Shown here one piece after another: positions 43,321 through 51,966 of a stretch of DNA of 64,000 nucleotides. The notes below the pieces were generated by a model. That model was not told the origin of the DNA, did not search any database, and saw only the letters and a program-made list of their open reading frames with translations. Both the position numbers and the translations under genes were made by a program. Within the stretch, counting starts at the first letter, position 1. Each line of letters starts with the position of its first letter. This stretch comes from Acetispira formosa (nom. nud.) (lineage in GTDB: Bacteria > Desulfobacterota > Desulfarculia > Adiutricales > Adiutricaceae): positions 1,426,001 to 1,490,000 of the forward strand of contig CP026657.1 of the NCBI GenBank assembly GCA_023525915.1, given 5' to 3'.

Positions 43321-44460
43321 TTATTTGGAAATGAAAGCTTCCAGCCGCAGTTTCAAGGGGGCGACATCGCTTTCAGAATAATCCGTTTCCAGCATTAAAT
43401 AGGGCAGATTCAGCTCGTCACGCACAAAATTACGGACAGTATAGGCCTCCGTGGCAAAGGGCTGACAACCCTGCCAAACCAGATCGATAACGCCGTCGGC
43501 CTTAAATTCGTCCGCCAGTGCGCGCAGACGCTCATAACGGCCGGGATTTGGCGACATCACCGCGCAGGGCAACTGTAGATAACGATCGGCCATTTCTTTC
43601 AGCGGCGGCTGGTTTTCATCCATGAACAGCGTAACTTTCTTATAGCTGGTGCAGTTGTCCGACACCACCACCACAGCCCCCAGATCCTCCGCCAGCTTCA
43701 CCACCTTGTGGGAACCCATGCCGGAGGGCACTCCGGTCATCACCAGCCGCATGGCCCCCTCGGCCACCGGCGAGCGGCCCTCCGCCACCATGCGCATTCC
43801 GTCTTCATAAAGGGCTTCCAAATGCTTTATCGCTTCTTCCTTATCCGGCAGAAAAGCGGTCTTGAAGCTTATTTCCATCAATTCCAAACCGGTGTAAGGC
43901 GGCCGTGCGTTTTTGGAAAGATCAAACAGATTCTTCAGGGCCGTGCGCTCCCTGTTCAATAACCGGATGGCCCGCGTCAAATCCTCATCACTCATGGCTA
44001 CCTGAAATTTATCCCCCATGCGCCGCCGCAGACGCTCAAACTGATCTTCCCAGTAAGGCCCGGCCGTTTCAGGATCTTGATTCTGGGGCAGCTGTAAGAG
44101 GTGCATCTCTTTCATTTCAGCCAGAAGTTCATACATCTTCTTCTTGCCGTCGCAAGTGGTGTCGGCCACCACTAAATCACTGGAGGCCAGATAGTGGCAG
44201 GAATCCAGCAAGGCAAAGCCGAAGCTGCTTTTTATCAGGGCGCAGAGGGTGCGCGGCAACACTTCCTCAGCCTTGGGGATGGCGTCCTGGCGGGTGCCGC
44301 AGAGGCTGACTGGAATGGCCCCGGCCGCCACGGCCATTTCCATGGGGCTGTAGAGACAGTAATGCCCCACCACTTTCCGGCCAGCTTCTTTGGCTTCGTC
44401 TATCTTCAAGGGGTTGGTTTCAAAAACTTTTCGTAAAACTGTCAGGCTTTCCGGCACCAT
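43321..44460 (-). CDS. Double-cubane cluster / 2-hydroxyacyl-CoA dehydratase family protein
   Basis: 379 residues from ATG 44460 (GGGAGG 5 nt upstream). HgdB/FldC-like fold with 'GRKVVGHYCLYSPMEMAVAA', 'VVADTTCDGKKKMYELLAEM', 'VVVVSDNCTSYKK' and 'DLVWQGCQPFATEAY'. Cysteines 35, 54, 73, 88 and 103 plus three C-terminal ones can bind Fe-S clusters. A single subunit gene with one activator, and no CoA-transferase or second dehydratase subunit, resembles the double-cubane cluster protein pair (E. coli YjiM/YjiL type) more than true 2-hydroxyacyl-CoA dehydratases. Substrate unknown; it would be strongly oxygen-sensitive. The activator is upstream across MITE B3. Confidence 0.82.
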   Translation of the reverse strand: MVPESLTVLRKVFETNPLKIDEAKEAGRKVVGHYCLYSPMEMAVAAGAIPVSLCGTRQDAIPKAEEVLPRTLCALIKSSFGFALLDSCHYLASSDLVVADTTCDGKKKMYELLAEMKEMHLLQLPQNQDPETAGPYWEDQFERLRRRMGDKFQVAMSDEDLTRAIRLLNRERTALKNLFDLSKNARPPYTGLELMEISFKTAFLPDKEEAIKHLEALYEDGMRMVAEGRSPVAEGAMRLVMTGVPSGMGSHKVVKLAEDLGAVVVVSDNCTSYKKVTLFMDENQPPLKEMADRYLQLPCAVMSPNPGRYERLRALADEFKADGVIDLVWQGCQPFATEAYTVRNFVRDELNLPYLMLETDYSESDVAPLKLRLEAFISK

Positions 44461-44488
44461 AATTCCTCCCACAAAATCCGGTTTGATT

Positions 44489-44664
44489 CAGCAATTCTCA
44501 AAGTAAACTTTTTCCATTCAAAAAGTGCCGTGCAGCTACGCAAAAAGTGCGATTTTTGCTTCACGAAGAACTGTTTCGCCGCCAAAACCAGTCGCCTCTC
44601 GCTCCGTCACCCCTTGCGGGGCGACCTGCTATTTTAAAATTGCCATCTACTTTGAGAATTGCTG
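44489..44664 (+). repeat. Family B MITE-like element, copy B3
   Basis: 176 bp with terminal inverted repeats CAGCAATTCTCAAAGTA / TACTTTGAGAATTGCTG (right arm reads CTACTTTGAG). Flanked by GGTTTGATT (44480-44488) and GGTTCGATT (44665-44673), an 8/9 match to a 9-bp target duplication. It sits exactly at the stop codon of the activator gene, splitting it from the dehydratase-like gene. Confidence 0.85.
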
Positions 44665-44671
44665 GGTTCGA

Positions 44672-45493
44672 TTAATCAGGTTCGCTAAATTCAGATAACT
44701 TTGCGGCCGCCATTTGGGCGGCTCCGACAGCCGCCAGATATGGCGCGTCCGGCGGCACTATCACCGGGGCCTCAAGAACATCGGCCAAATATTTTACAAA
44801 AACCGGCAGACGGCTCAGCCCGCCGGTCAAGGCAACGGGGCCGCCGGTAAACAGGCGGCCGCACTGGGCTTTAAGCCGGGCGGCCAATGAAGCCATAATC
44901 CCGGCGGCCAGGTCGGCCCGCCGCACGCCTTTGGCAATCTGGGCCACCAGTTCAGTCTGGGCGAAGACCGCGCACATGCTGCTGAGAGCCACCGGCCGGC
45001 CCTCCCCGGCCAACTGGCTGAAAGACTCATGAGTCAGGTTGAAGGAGTGGCAGACGCTGTCAATAAAAGCCCCCGCCCCGGCCGCGCATTTATCATTGAG
45101 CATAAAATCGAGCACCCGCCCTTCAGCGTCAACCAAGAGGGCCTTGGAATCCTGCCCTCCCACGTCCAGAACCAGCCGCACTTCCGGCGCGGCTCTGGCC
45201 ATCGCTTTGGCCAGAGCGGTTATTTCATTAAAAACCAAAGGTTCAGTCGCCTCGGAAAATTCCAAAGCTTCAGTGAGAACCGAACCGGTCAGGAGGTTGC
45301 GGCCATAACCGGTGACGGCCAGCCTGACCGGTCGGACCGCCTGGTCTAAAAGTTTTCGCAAAACTTCCATAGCCGCCTCATTGGGCTGCCAGGCGCTGGG
45401 CACCGAAGCCGCGGCCAGGAGCCGCCCCTCCGCCGCCGACCAAACGACCCCCTTGGTGGCTACGGAGCCTATATCCAGAGAAATTATATTCAT
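44672..45493 (-). CDS. ATPase activator of dehydratase (BadF/HgdC family)
   Basis: 273 residues. ASKHA-fold: 'IISLDIGSVATKGVVWS' (phosphate 1), 'VRLVLDVGGQDSKALLVD' (phosphate 2), 'LSRLPVFVKYLADVLEAPV'. Two cluster cysteines at the dimer interface are present, in 'NDKCAAGAGAFID' and 'SSMCAVFAQTELV'. Family members couple ATP hydrolysis to low-potential electron transfer into the dehydratase partner, here the double-cubane protein downstream. MITE B3 overlaps the last codons' flank but leaves the reading frame complete. Confidence 0.9.
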   Translation of the reverse strand: MNIISLDIGSVATKGVVWSAAEGRLLAAASVPSAWQPNEAAMEVLRKLLDQAVRPVRLAVTGYGRNLLTGSVLTEALEFSEATEPLVFNEITALAKAMARAAPEVRLVLDVGGQDSKALLVDAEGRVLDFMLNDKCAAGAGAFIDSVCHSFNLTHESFSQLAGEGRPVALSSMCAVFAQTELVAQIAKGVRRADLAAGIMASLAARLKAQCGRLFTGGPVALTGGLSRLPVFVKYLADVLEAPVIVPPDAPYLAAVGAAQMAAAKLSEFSEPD

Positions 45494-45587
45494 AACTTAT
45501 TCCTATAATAGATATTATAAATATCTATCACAGGAATCCCGCCAAGTCAATACCAAGGGCAATCCTCCCCACAAGCCGCCCACACCA

Positions 45588-45690
45588 AGGCCATAGCCAC
45601 GGGGCACCGCTCTTAATACGATGACATCCGCCAAAACCAGCGCCCCTGGAAACCGCCCCCCAGACACAGTCCCGTGCGGACCACGCACTA
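45588..45690 (+). repeat. Family D element, copy D4
   Basis: Plus orientation, upstream of the amino-acid binding protein gene: GCTCTTAATACGATGACAT, CCGCCAAAACCAGCG and the 3' hairpin GTGCG-GACCA-CGCAC. A good -35 (TTGACA, 45697-45702) begins 7 bp after it, with CATTAA at 45720 as a weak -10. Confidence 0.78.
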
Positions 45691-45805
45691 AAGGGCTTGA
45701 CAAGCGGGGGGATTAGTGTCATTAACTTACAAATGTTAAATGAATTCACGCGCCGTATAGAGGTCAGCCAGGCCCCGGCGGCATGCGACCTGGATGGAGG
45801 ACCGG

Positions 45806-46702
45806 ATGAAAAAAATGACCATCGCCCTTGTGGCCGTCGTTTCAATTATGCTGGCCACGACGGCTGGCCTTTGGGCTCAAGACAATGATACCCTTGAGAA
45901 AATCAAGCGTTCCGGTAAATTCACGGTTGGCGTTGTTCCAGCCCTCCCCTTTTCCTACTTCGATGATTATGGAACCGTCATCGGCTACTCCACTTACTAT
46001 TCACACCTGATTGCGGAATCAATCAAAAAAGAGCTCAACATGCCCGGCCTGACGGTGGAATACATTGAAGTCAACGCCGGCAACCGTATTCCCAAGCTGG
46101 TGACCGGTGATTACGATATCGAATGCGGCTCCACCACCAATAATATAGCCCGGCAATCAGAGGTTGCCTTTTCCAACACCATCTTTGTGGTCGGCACCCG
46201 GCTTCTGACCCACAAGGAATCCGGCATTAACGACATTCCCGACCTCCAGGGCAGAAAAGTGGCCGTTACCAAGGGCACCACCACTGAAAGCCTGATTAAC
46301 CTGATAAATAGCGCTGAAAAGCTGAACATTGAGATCATCAGCACCAACGAATTCCGCGAAGCATTCCTCAAGCTGGAATCCGGCCAGGTCGACGCTTTCT
46401 TCCTGGACGACGCCATTCTGGCCGGGGAGCGGGCCGGAGCGGTCAACCCCTCGGACTGGGTGATTGTGGGCCCATCGCAAAGCTATGAAACCTATGGCTG
46501 CATGATCCGCAAGGATGACCCGCGCTTCAAAAAGCTGGTGGATGACGCCGTGGCCCTGGCCCAGACCAGTGGAGAGGCTGAAAAAGCTTTTAATCGCTGG
46601 TTCAAGTCGCCGGTTCCCCCCACCGGCACAAATCTTAATTTCGATATGCCCGATGTTATGCGGAACCTGTTCAGAGCCCCCAATGATGAGCCGTATCAAT
46701 AA
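45806..46702 (+). CDS. Amino-acid ABC transporter substrate-binding protein (GltI-like)
   Basis: 298 residues from ATG 45806 (GGAGG 5 nt upstream). Signal peptide MKKMTIALVAVVSIMLATTA...WAQ. SBP family 3 features: 'LEKIKRSGKFTVGVVPALPF', 'GDYDIECGSTTNNIARQSEV', 'LQGRKVAVTKGTTTESLI', 'SGQVDAFFLDDAILAGE' and 'YGCMIRKDDPRFKKLVDDAV'. The pattern with IECGSTTN resembles glutamate/aspartate-binding GltI. No permease or ATPase follows, so it either uses a distant transporter or serves in sensing. Confidence 0.9.
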   Translation: MKKMTIALVAVVSIMLATTAGLWAQDNDTLEKIKRSGKFTVGVVPALPFSYFDDYGTVIGYSTYYSHLIAESIKKELNMPGLTVEYIEVNAGNRIPKLVTGDYDIECGSTTNNIARQSEVAFSNTIFVVGTRLLTHKESGINDIPDLQGRKVAVTKGTTTESLINLINSAEKLNIEIISTNEFREAFLKLESGQVDAFFLDDAILAGERAGAVNPSDWVIVGPSQSYETYGCMIRKDDPRFKKLVDDAVALAQTSGEAEKAFNRWFKSPVPPTGTNLNFDMPDVMRNLFRAPNDEPYQ

Positions 46703-46773
46703 AAAACGATAAAATGTAAATTTATGAAAATGACCCGCTTCGTTGCCGCCGCAGCGAAGCGGCTCATTGTATT

Positions 46774-46946
46774 GTCAAAACCCTTTATGGCCGAAGTGTT
46801 CCCATTTAGCGGAGGTCGACCGCGGGGAGACGGAGCGCCAGCGACTGGTTTTAAGGCCATAGCCGGTGCCAGCCGGGCAAAAATCACGCTTTTTGCCCGG
46901 CTGCGGGCGGCCAGTTCAGGGGAAACGCCATAATTATAATTGAGGG
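46774..46946 (-). repeat. Family B MITE-like element, copy B4
   Basis: Minus orientation: GTCGACCGCGGGGAGACGGA, CGCCAGCGACTGGTTTT and the hairpin GGGCAAAAATCACGCTTTTT. Ends are diverged and approximate; no direct repeat seen. It reaches to about 12 bp before the xth start codon. Confidence 0.7.
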
Positions 46947-46958
46947 AGATTTGCGGCC

Positions 46959-47732
46959 ATGAAATTCATGTGCTGGAATGTGAACGGACTGAGAGCCATC
47001 AGCCAAAAACCCGGTTTTTGGGATTGGTTCCGCCAGAGCGACGCGGACTTCATCGCCTTTCAGGAGACCAAAGCCGCGCCCGAACAACTGGCCGACGACC
47101 TGCTGAATCCTGAAAATTATCTCAGCTATTGGTCTTCATCGGTGGGCAAGAGAGGTTACTCTGGAGTAGTGACTTACGCCAAGGGCGCACCGGCGGCGGT
47201 CAGTGAAGAAATTCCCGAACTGGCCTGGCAGGGCGAGGGTCGGCTGGTCAGGCTGGAAACGCCGCATTTTCATTTTCTCAACGTTTATTTCCCCAACGGC
47301 CAGAAGGACAACAGCCGCCTGAGTTATAAGCTGGGCTACTATGAGGCACTTTTGGACTACGCCCAGAGTTTGAGAAAGGAAAAGCCGGTGATTCTGTGCG
47401 GCGATTTCAACACCGCCCACTACCCCATCGACATAGCCCGGCCCAAGGAAAACGAGAAAACGTCAGGTTTTCTGCCGGAAGAAAGGGCCTGGCTGGACAA
47501 GCTGGTAGGGGCCGGATACATCGACACTTTCCGCCTCATCAACGGCCCGGAGGCGGTGGCCTATTCCTGGTGGTCTCTCAGAACGCGGGCCAGAGCCTAC
47601 AACATCGGTTGGCGCATCGATTATTTCTTTGTTTCCGAGGAGTTGTCCGGCGCGGTCAAAAAAGCCTGGATCGAGCCTGAAGTCACCGGCTCCGATCATT
47701 GTCCCATAGGTCTGGAACTGGATTTGCCCTGA
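46959..47732 (+). CDS. xthA: Exodeoxyribonuclease III / AP endonuclease
   Basis: 257 residues, normal length. EEP-nuclease motifs: 'MKFMCWNVNGLRAI', 'DFIAFQETKA' (metal Glu), 'ILCGDFNTAHYPIDIARP', 'YSWWSLRTRARAYNIGWRID' and 'VTGSDHCPIGLELDL' with catalytic Asp-His. It cleaves DNA at abasic sites and removes 3' blocks in base excision repair. GAGGGAG precedes the ATG. Stands alone between two family B repeats. Confidence 0.95.
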   Translation: MKFMCWNVNGLRAISQKPGFWDWFRQSDADFIAFQETKAAPEQLADDLLNPENYLSYWSSSVGKRGYSGVVTYAKGAPAAVSEEIPELAWQGEGRLVRLETPHFHFLNVYFPNGQKDNSRLSYKLGYYEALLDYAQSLRKEKPVILCGDFNTAHYPIDIARPKENEKTSGFLPEERAWLDKLVGAGYIDTFRLINGPEAVAYSWWSLRTRARAYNIGWRIDYFFVSEELSGAVKKAWIEPEVTGSDHCPIGLELDLP

Positions 47733-47797
47733 TTCAAAGGCAGGCTTACCAATAAAGCCGCAATTCTTAAGTCAGGCATTCCGGTTCGAATAGTTGC

Positions 47798-47826
47798 TTG
47801 AAGAGTTGCTACAAGTAAGGTATAAT
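47798..47826 (+). promoter_or_regulatory. Sigma-70 promoter of the membrane hybrid kinase
   Basis: TTGAAG, 17-nt spacer, perfect TATAAT. The start would be near 47833, giving a leader of about 260 nt that contains MITE B5. Confidence 0.72.
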
Positions 47827-47901
47827 TCGATATTTCAAGAAGTTCGGCAAATTTTTAACATCTGGCGGCTTCATGACCACACATTAACACATCCGGCCAC
47901 A

Positions 47902-48075
47902 TTAGCATTTCTAATTATGGCCAACCGGCCTCAATCGAGAGGGGTCGAACGGCAGTGAGACGGAGCGTCAGCGACTGGTTTTGACGCCAAAGAAGCAGCC
48001 CGCGAAGCAAAAATCACATTTTTTGCGAAGCTACGATCAGCAACTTTACGGGAAAATGATATAATTGGAAATCGC
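47902..48075 (-). repeat. Family B MITE-like element, copy B5
   Basis: 174 bp, minus orientation, with the alternative terminal repeat type GCATTTCTAATTAT / ATAATTGGAAATCGC. Flanked by CCGGCCAC at 47893-47900 and 48076-48083, a likely target duplication. It lies between the promoter and start codon of the hybrid kinase. Confidence 0.83.
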
Positions 48076-48091
48076 CCGGCCACGGTACTAA

Positions 48092-51000
48092 ATGAACCCC
48101 AGAAAGCCAAAAAAGCTCAAGAGAACCATTGCCATCTACTTTGTTGTGGCCAATATCATCATTGGCCTGATAGGTTTTGGCGGGGCGGCCTATAATTTTT
48201 ACGGCCAGCTCAGGGGCCTGACTATGGACAAACTGGGACAGACCGCCTCAGCCAGGGCCGGGGCCATTTCCGAATGGCTGCGTCTGGCCATGATGGTGGC
48301 CACCCAGCCCTCCCGCCAAATCTGGACCCACCGTGAACTGGAAAAATATTACGACGGCGAAATATCCCGTGAAGAACTGACCGAAAACACCATGCGGGTT
48401 GTGGACGGGGCCATTGTTTACAACAACGACCTCAAGGGCATGACCCGCGTTGACAAATTTGGCGAAGTGGTCATCAGGCGCGGGCGGGAGATTCCGCCCA
48501 ACTTCTGGCCGCCTTTCGCCGTCGGGCAGCGCGACCCGATGGTTAACTTTTACAGCCTCAATGACGACCAGCCGATTCTCCTGGTCTCCACGCCCATCAT
48601 CAGCCGCACCGGCGAAAACCTGGGCACGGATATCATGATGCTCGACACCGATCCCATCCACCGGCTGGTGCAGAGCGGCAGCGATTTCAGTTTTCAGGCC
48701 CGGACCTATCTGACGTCCTATGAATATGACGGATATTTGCTGATTTTCTCGTCAGAGGGTGGGCACAACTGGTATCTGACCCCGGAAATCAGGGAAATTG
48801 TACATGAGGCCAAGGCTGAAGACACGTCCGTTCTCAACAAAAACGGCACCACTTATGGCATAGGGCGAGTCAGTGAAGCCAACTGGCAGGTCACCATCGC
48901 GGTGGATGATAAAACGCTCTATGAACCGGTGACCAGCCAGATGCGGCGCACCACCGGCTATTTCCTGGTCTTTTTCGCCTTTGCCCTGGTGGGGCTGTGG
49001 TTTCTGGCCCTCAGGCCCCTTACCGGGCGGGTCAATCAGGCCACCGACGCCCTGGCGGAAGAGGTGGAGGAAACCACTGAAAAGCTGATTAAAGAATTTG
49101 AGGGCCGCAAAAAAACTGAAACCAAACTGGTGGTGGCCACTCATCAGGCCCTGGTGGCCAGGCAAGCCAAAAGCCAATTTCTGGCCAACCTCAGCCACGA
49201 GATCAGAACCCCCATGAACGCTGTCATCGGCATGACCGATCTGGCTCTTTTCACGGACCTGACGGATGAGCAGCGGTCATATCTCCTGGAATCCAGAAAA
49301 GCGGCCGACATACTCCTGGATCAGATTAACACCCTCCTGGATCTGTCCAAGCTGGAAGACGGGCTGATGGTTACGGAAAGCCGTGATTTCAACCTGCCGG
49401 CCGTAATCTCTCAACTGGTCAAGAACTACGAACCGGTCAGTCAGGAGAAAAATCTCTCATTTCAATGGAGCATTGATTCGGCCATTCCTGAATGGCTCCG
49501 TGGCGATCAGCTTCGCATCCGGCAGGTGCTGAACCTGTTGCTGGAAAACGCTTTCAAGTTCACCACTCTGGGCGGGGTGACCCTGACGGTCAACCACAAA
49601 GGCATTGAAAATAATGAAGATCTGGTGACATTCGAAGTGACTGACACCGGAATCGGCATTGACCTGGAGAGGCTGCCCCACATTTTCGATCCCTTCGTTC
49701 AGGCCGACGGCTCGCTCACCCGCTCAAGCGGCGGAACCGGCATGGGGTTGGCTGTGGCCAAACGGCTGGTGGATCTCATGGGCGGCAGCATTGATATAAA
49801 ATCAGAGCCGGGCCAGGGCAGCTCATTTATCATAACCCTGGCCCTCCCGGCGGCGGCCGGGCATCGCCCGGACGAAACGCGGATAAAGCCACTGACGCGG
49901 GACGAGCTGAAAGGCCACTTGGCTTTGGTGGCTGATGACAACAATATTAACCGCGCTGTCCTGACCGGCTATCTCAAGCATTGGGGAATGAATTCGCGGG
50001 CTTTTGCCAGCGGCAAGGATACGCTTGATTTTCTGGAGGCTCATACTGACATAGTGCCGGATGTTTTCATTCTGGATGTCAGAATGCCGGGGCTTCAGCC
50101 CAATGAGCTTTGTCGAAAGGTCCGGGCCAAATACCCGGACGCCCCTGTAATCTTCATCAGTTCGGAATCAATTGACGGCCACGGCGACCTTTACGGTGGT
50201 GACGATGGTTCTGTCACCATCCTGGAAAAGCCTGTCAGCCGGGATACGTTATCGGACACCCTGGCCCGCGTTCTGGCCACGGCCGTCAAGAAAAAGCCGG
50301 AACCGGAAACCCGCCGCAAGCAGGAAAAACTTTCTGTGACTGATAGTCCCCGCCATATTCTGGTGGTGGACGACAACCAGTTGAATCAGCGGCTGGCGGC
50401 CACTCTCCTGACCAAACGGGGCCATAAAGTGGATGTGGCTGAAAACGGGCAGGAAGCATTGAATTTTATTTTGGGGTCAAAGTATGATATGGTGTTGATG
50501 GATATACAGATGCCGGTGATGGACGGCTTGACCGCGGTGCGGATAATACGTGAAGAACCGGACAAATATGGCCGGGATCTGCCGGTGGTGGCCATGACCG
50601 CCCACGCCCTGCCGGGTGATCAGGAGGCTTTTTTGCAGGCGGGCATGAGTGGCTATGTATCGAAGCCGTTCAAGCCCCAGGAATTGATACGAGCGGCGGA
50701 GCAGACATCAGCCCGCAGTAATAATATGAATAATCATGGAGGAAATATCGTGGCTGCTGAACTTAACCGGGGGGCAATCCTGGAAAATTTCATGGACGAC
50801 GAAGAGTTGCTATTTGAAAGCATCGATCTTTTTCTGGAAAGGATCGCGGCGCGTATGAGCGTCCTGAAAGGCGGCGTTGAAGCTAAAGATCCTGATGTCT
50901 TTATGCCGGAAGCCCACACCATCAAGGGTATGGTGGGGATTTTTTCCACTGACGAAGCCTTTGAAGCAGCCAAGACCCTGGAGGTCAAGGGACGTGAGAA

Positions 51001-51097
51001 GGTTACCGACGGTATTGAAGAAGACATGGCCGACCTGGAAACCAAACTTGACGCCCTGGTAACCGCCCTCCGCCAATGGCGTTCTGAAAGCGAATGA
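48092..51097 (+). CDS. Membrane hybrid sensor histidine kinase (HisKA-HATPase-REC-REC-Hpt)
   Basis: 1001 residues. TM1 (about 13-33) and TM2 (about 288-307) enclose a periplasmic sensor of about 250 residues with Cache-like features ('[19 protein letters not shown]'). A short linker/coiled coil leads to the H-box '[18 protein letters not shown]' with His369. HATPase motifs are '[17 protein letters not shown]' and '[18 protein letters not shown]', '[14 protein letters not shown]'. Two receivers follow, Asp662 ('[10 protein letters not shown]') and Asp804 ('[12 protein letters not shown]'), and an Hpt with His942 ('[12 protein letters not shown]'). No response regulator gene is adjacent. Giant palindrome C2 follows 13 nt after the stop. 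Confidence 0.94.
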   Translation: MNPRKPKKLKRTIAIYFVVANIIIGLIGFGGAAYNFYGQLRGLTMDKLGQTASARAGAISEWLRLAMMVATQPSRQIWTHRELEKYYDGEISREELTENTMRVVDGAIVYNNDLKGMTRVDKFGEVVIRRGREIPPNFWPPFAVGQRDPMVNFYSLNDDQPILLVSTPIISRTGENLGTDIMMLDTDPIHRLVQSGSDFSFQARTYLTSYEYDGYLLIFSSEGGHNWYLTPEIREIVHEAKAEDTSVLNKNGTTYGIGRVSEANWQVTIAVDDKTLYEPVTSQMRRTTGYFLVFFAFALVGLWFLALRPLTGRVNQATDALAEEVEETTEKLIKEFEGRKKTETKLVVATHQALVARQAKSQFLANLSHEIRTPMNAVIGMTDLALFTDLTDEQRSYLLESRKAADILLDQINTLLDLSKLEDGLMVTESRDFNLPAVISQLVKNYEPVSQEKNLSFQWSIDSAIPEWLRGDQLRIRQVLNLLLENAFKFTTLGGVTLTVNHKGIENNEDLVTFEVTDTGIGIDLERLPHIFDPFVQADGSLTRSSGGTGMGLAVAKRLVDLMGGSIDIKSEPGQGSSFIITLALPAAAGHRPDETRIKPLTRDELKGHLALVADDNNINRAVLTGYLKHWGMNSRAFASGKDTLDFLEAHTDIVPDVFILDVRMPGLQPNELCRKVRAKYPDAPVIFISSESIDGHGDLYGGDDGSVTILEKPVSRDTLSDTLARVLATAVKKKPEPETRRKQEKLSVTDSPRHILVVDDNQLNQRLAATLLTKRGHKVDVAENGQEALNFILGSKYDMVLMDIQMPVMDGLTAVRIIREEPDKYGRDLPVVAMTAHALPGDQEAFLQAGMSGYVSKPFKPQELIRAAEQTSARSNNMNNHGGNIVAAELNRGAILENFMDDEELLFESIDLFLERIAARMSVLKGGVEAKDPDVFMPEAHTIKGMVGIFSTDEAFEAAKTLEVKGREKVTDGIEEDMADLETKLDALVTALRQWRSESE

Positions 51098-51110
51098 GAA
51101 GAAGTGGTGG

Positions 51111-51924
51111 CGGCCCACGGGCCGCGGGATTAAAGGACTTGGCCTGAAAGGCCAACCAAAGGGCTCCGCCCTCTGGACTCCGGCTGGGGGAGGGCCCACG
51201 CGGGCCCTGCCCCAGACCCCACCCGCGCAAGGGGGTAACCCCCCTTGACCCCCAAGAGATCAGGGTCGGCTTCAACTTGCTTTTTCCCGCATCGCCGCAA
51301 CTCGCTTCGAGTACGAAGCTCAGACAAGCGGCGACGCTTCATAGCGCATAAGTTTCAACCGCTGTCGGCACCTTCACGTTGTGTCGATGCATTGTGCTAT
51401 AGGCAACAGCATTGGCCGATTGTTATTTCACATATGTTCGGCTTAATTCTGTTTCCCCTCAAAGATTTTTTCCAGCGCTGCAACGGTGAGGCTTGGCCAC
51501 CGTTTTTTTATTGAACAACTCATAATTAAAGAGATAGGCCGTCGAGAGGCGCACAAACAGCACTGGAAAGAACCTTTAAGGGTAGGCTGATTTAAGCCGA
51601 ACATACGTGAACTGCCACTCAGCCGATGAAGCCGCCTATCGCAAAATGTCTCGGACTGACCTCAAGCCGCCTATCGCTCCAGAAACTGACACAGTATGAA
51701 GCGTCGCCGCTTGTCTGAGCTTCGTACCCGAAGCGAGTTGCGGCGATGCGGGAAGGGGAAAGTTGAAGCTGACCCGGACCTCTTGGGGGTCCAGGGGGCT
51801 CGCCCCCCTGGCGCGGGTGGGGTCTGGGGTAGGGCCCGCGTGGGCCCTCCCCCAGCCGGAGTCCAGAGGGTGGAACCCTTTGGTTGGCCTTTCAGGCCAA
51901 GTCCTTTATCGCGCGGCCATAGGC
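51111..51924. repeat. Family C giant palindrome, copy C2
   Basis: About 810-bp inverted repeat between the kinase gene and priA, centre near 51517. Each arm starts with a GCGGCC/GGCCGC mini-hairpin, then TAAAGGACTTGGCCTGAAAG, the GC-rich block AAGGGCTCCGCCCTCTGGAC, CGCCGCAACTCGCTTCGAGT, and an inner part with CACATATGTTCGGCTTAA on the left and its partner at 51598-51612 on the right. Same architecture as C1. Proline-rich open frames in the arms are by-products; the raw priA frame is open back into the right arm. Confidence 0.87.
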
Positions 51925-51966
51925 CGCTTTCCTTTATGTCTGGAAAAGCCGCAATCAAAATCACAT

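Noticed and set aside
47760..47800. tRNA-like TTCGAAT motif
   Set aside because: No cloverleaf or acceptor stem could be drawn around it; the region is the promoter of the hybrid kinase gene.
51763..51966. N-terminal extension of PriA by 68 codons
   Set aside because: The extension is encoded by the right arm of giant palindrome C2; family similarity begins at MTFINPNPLL.
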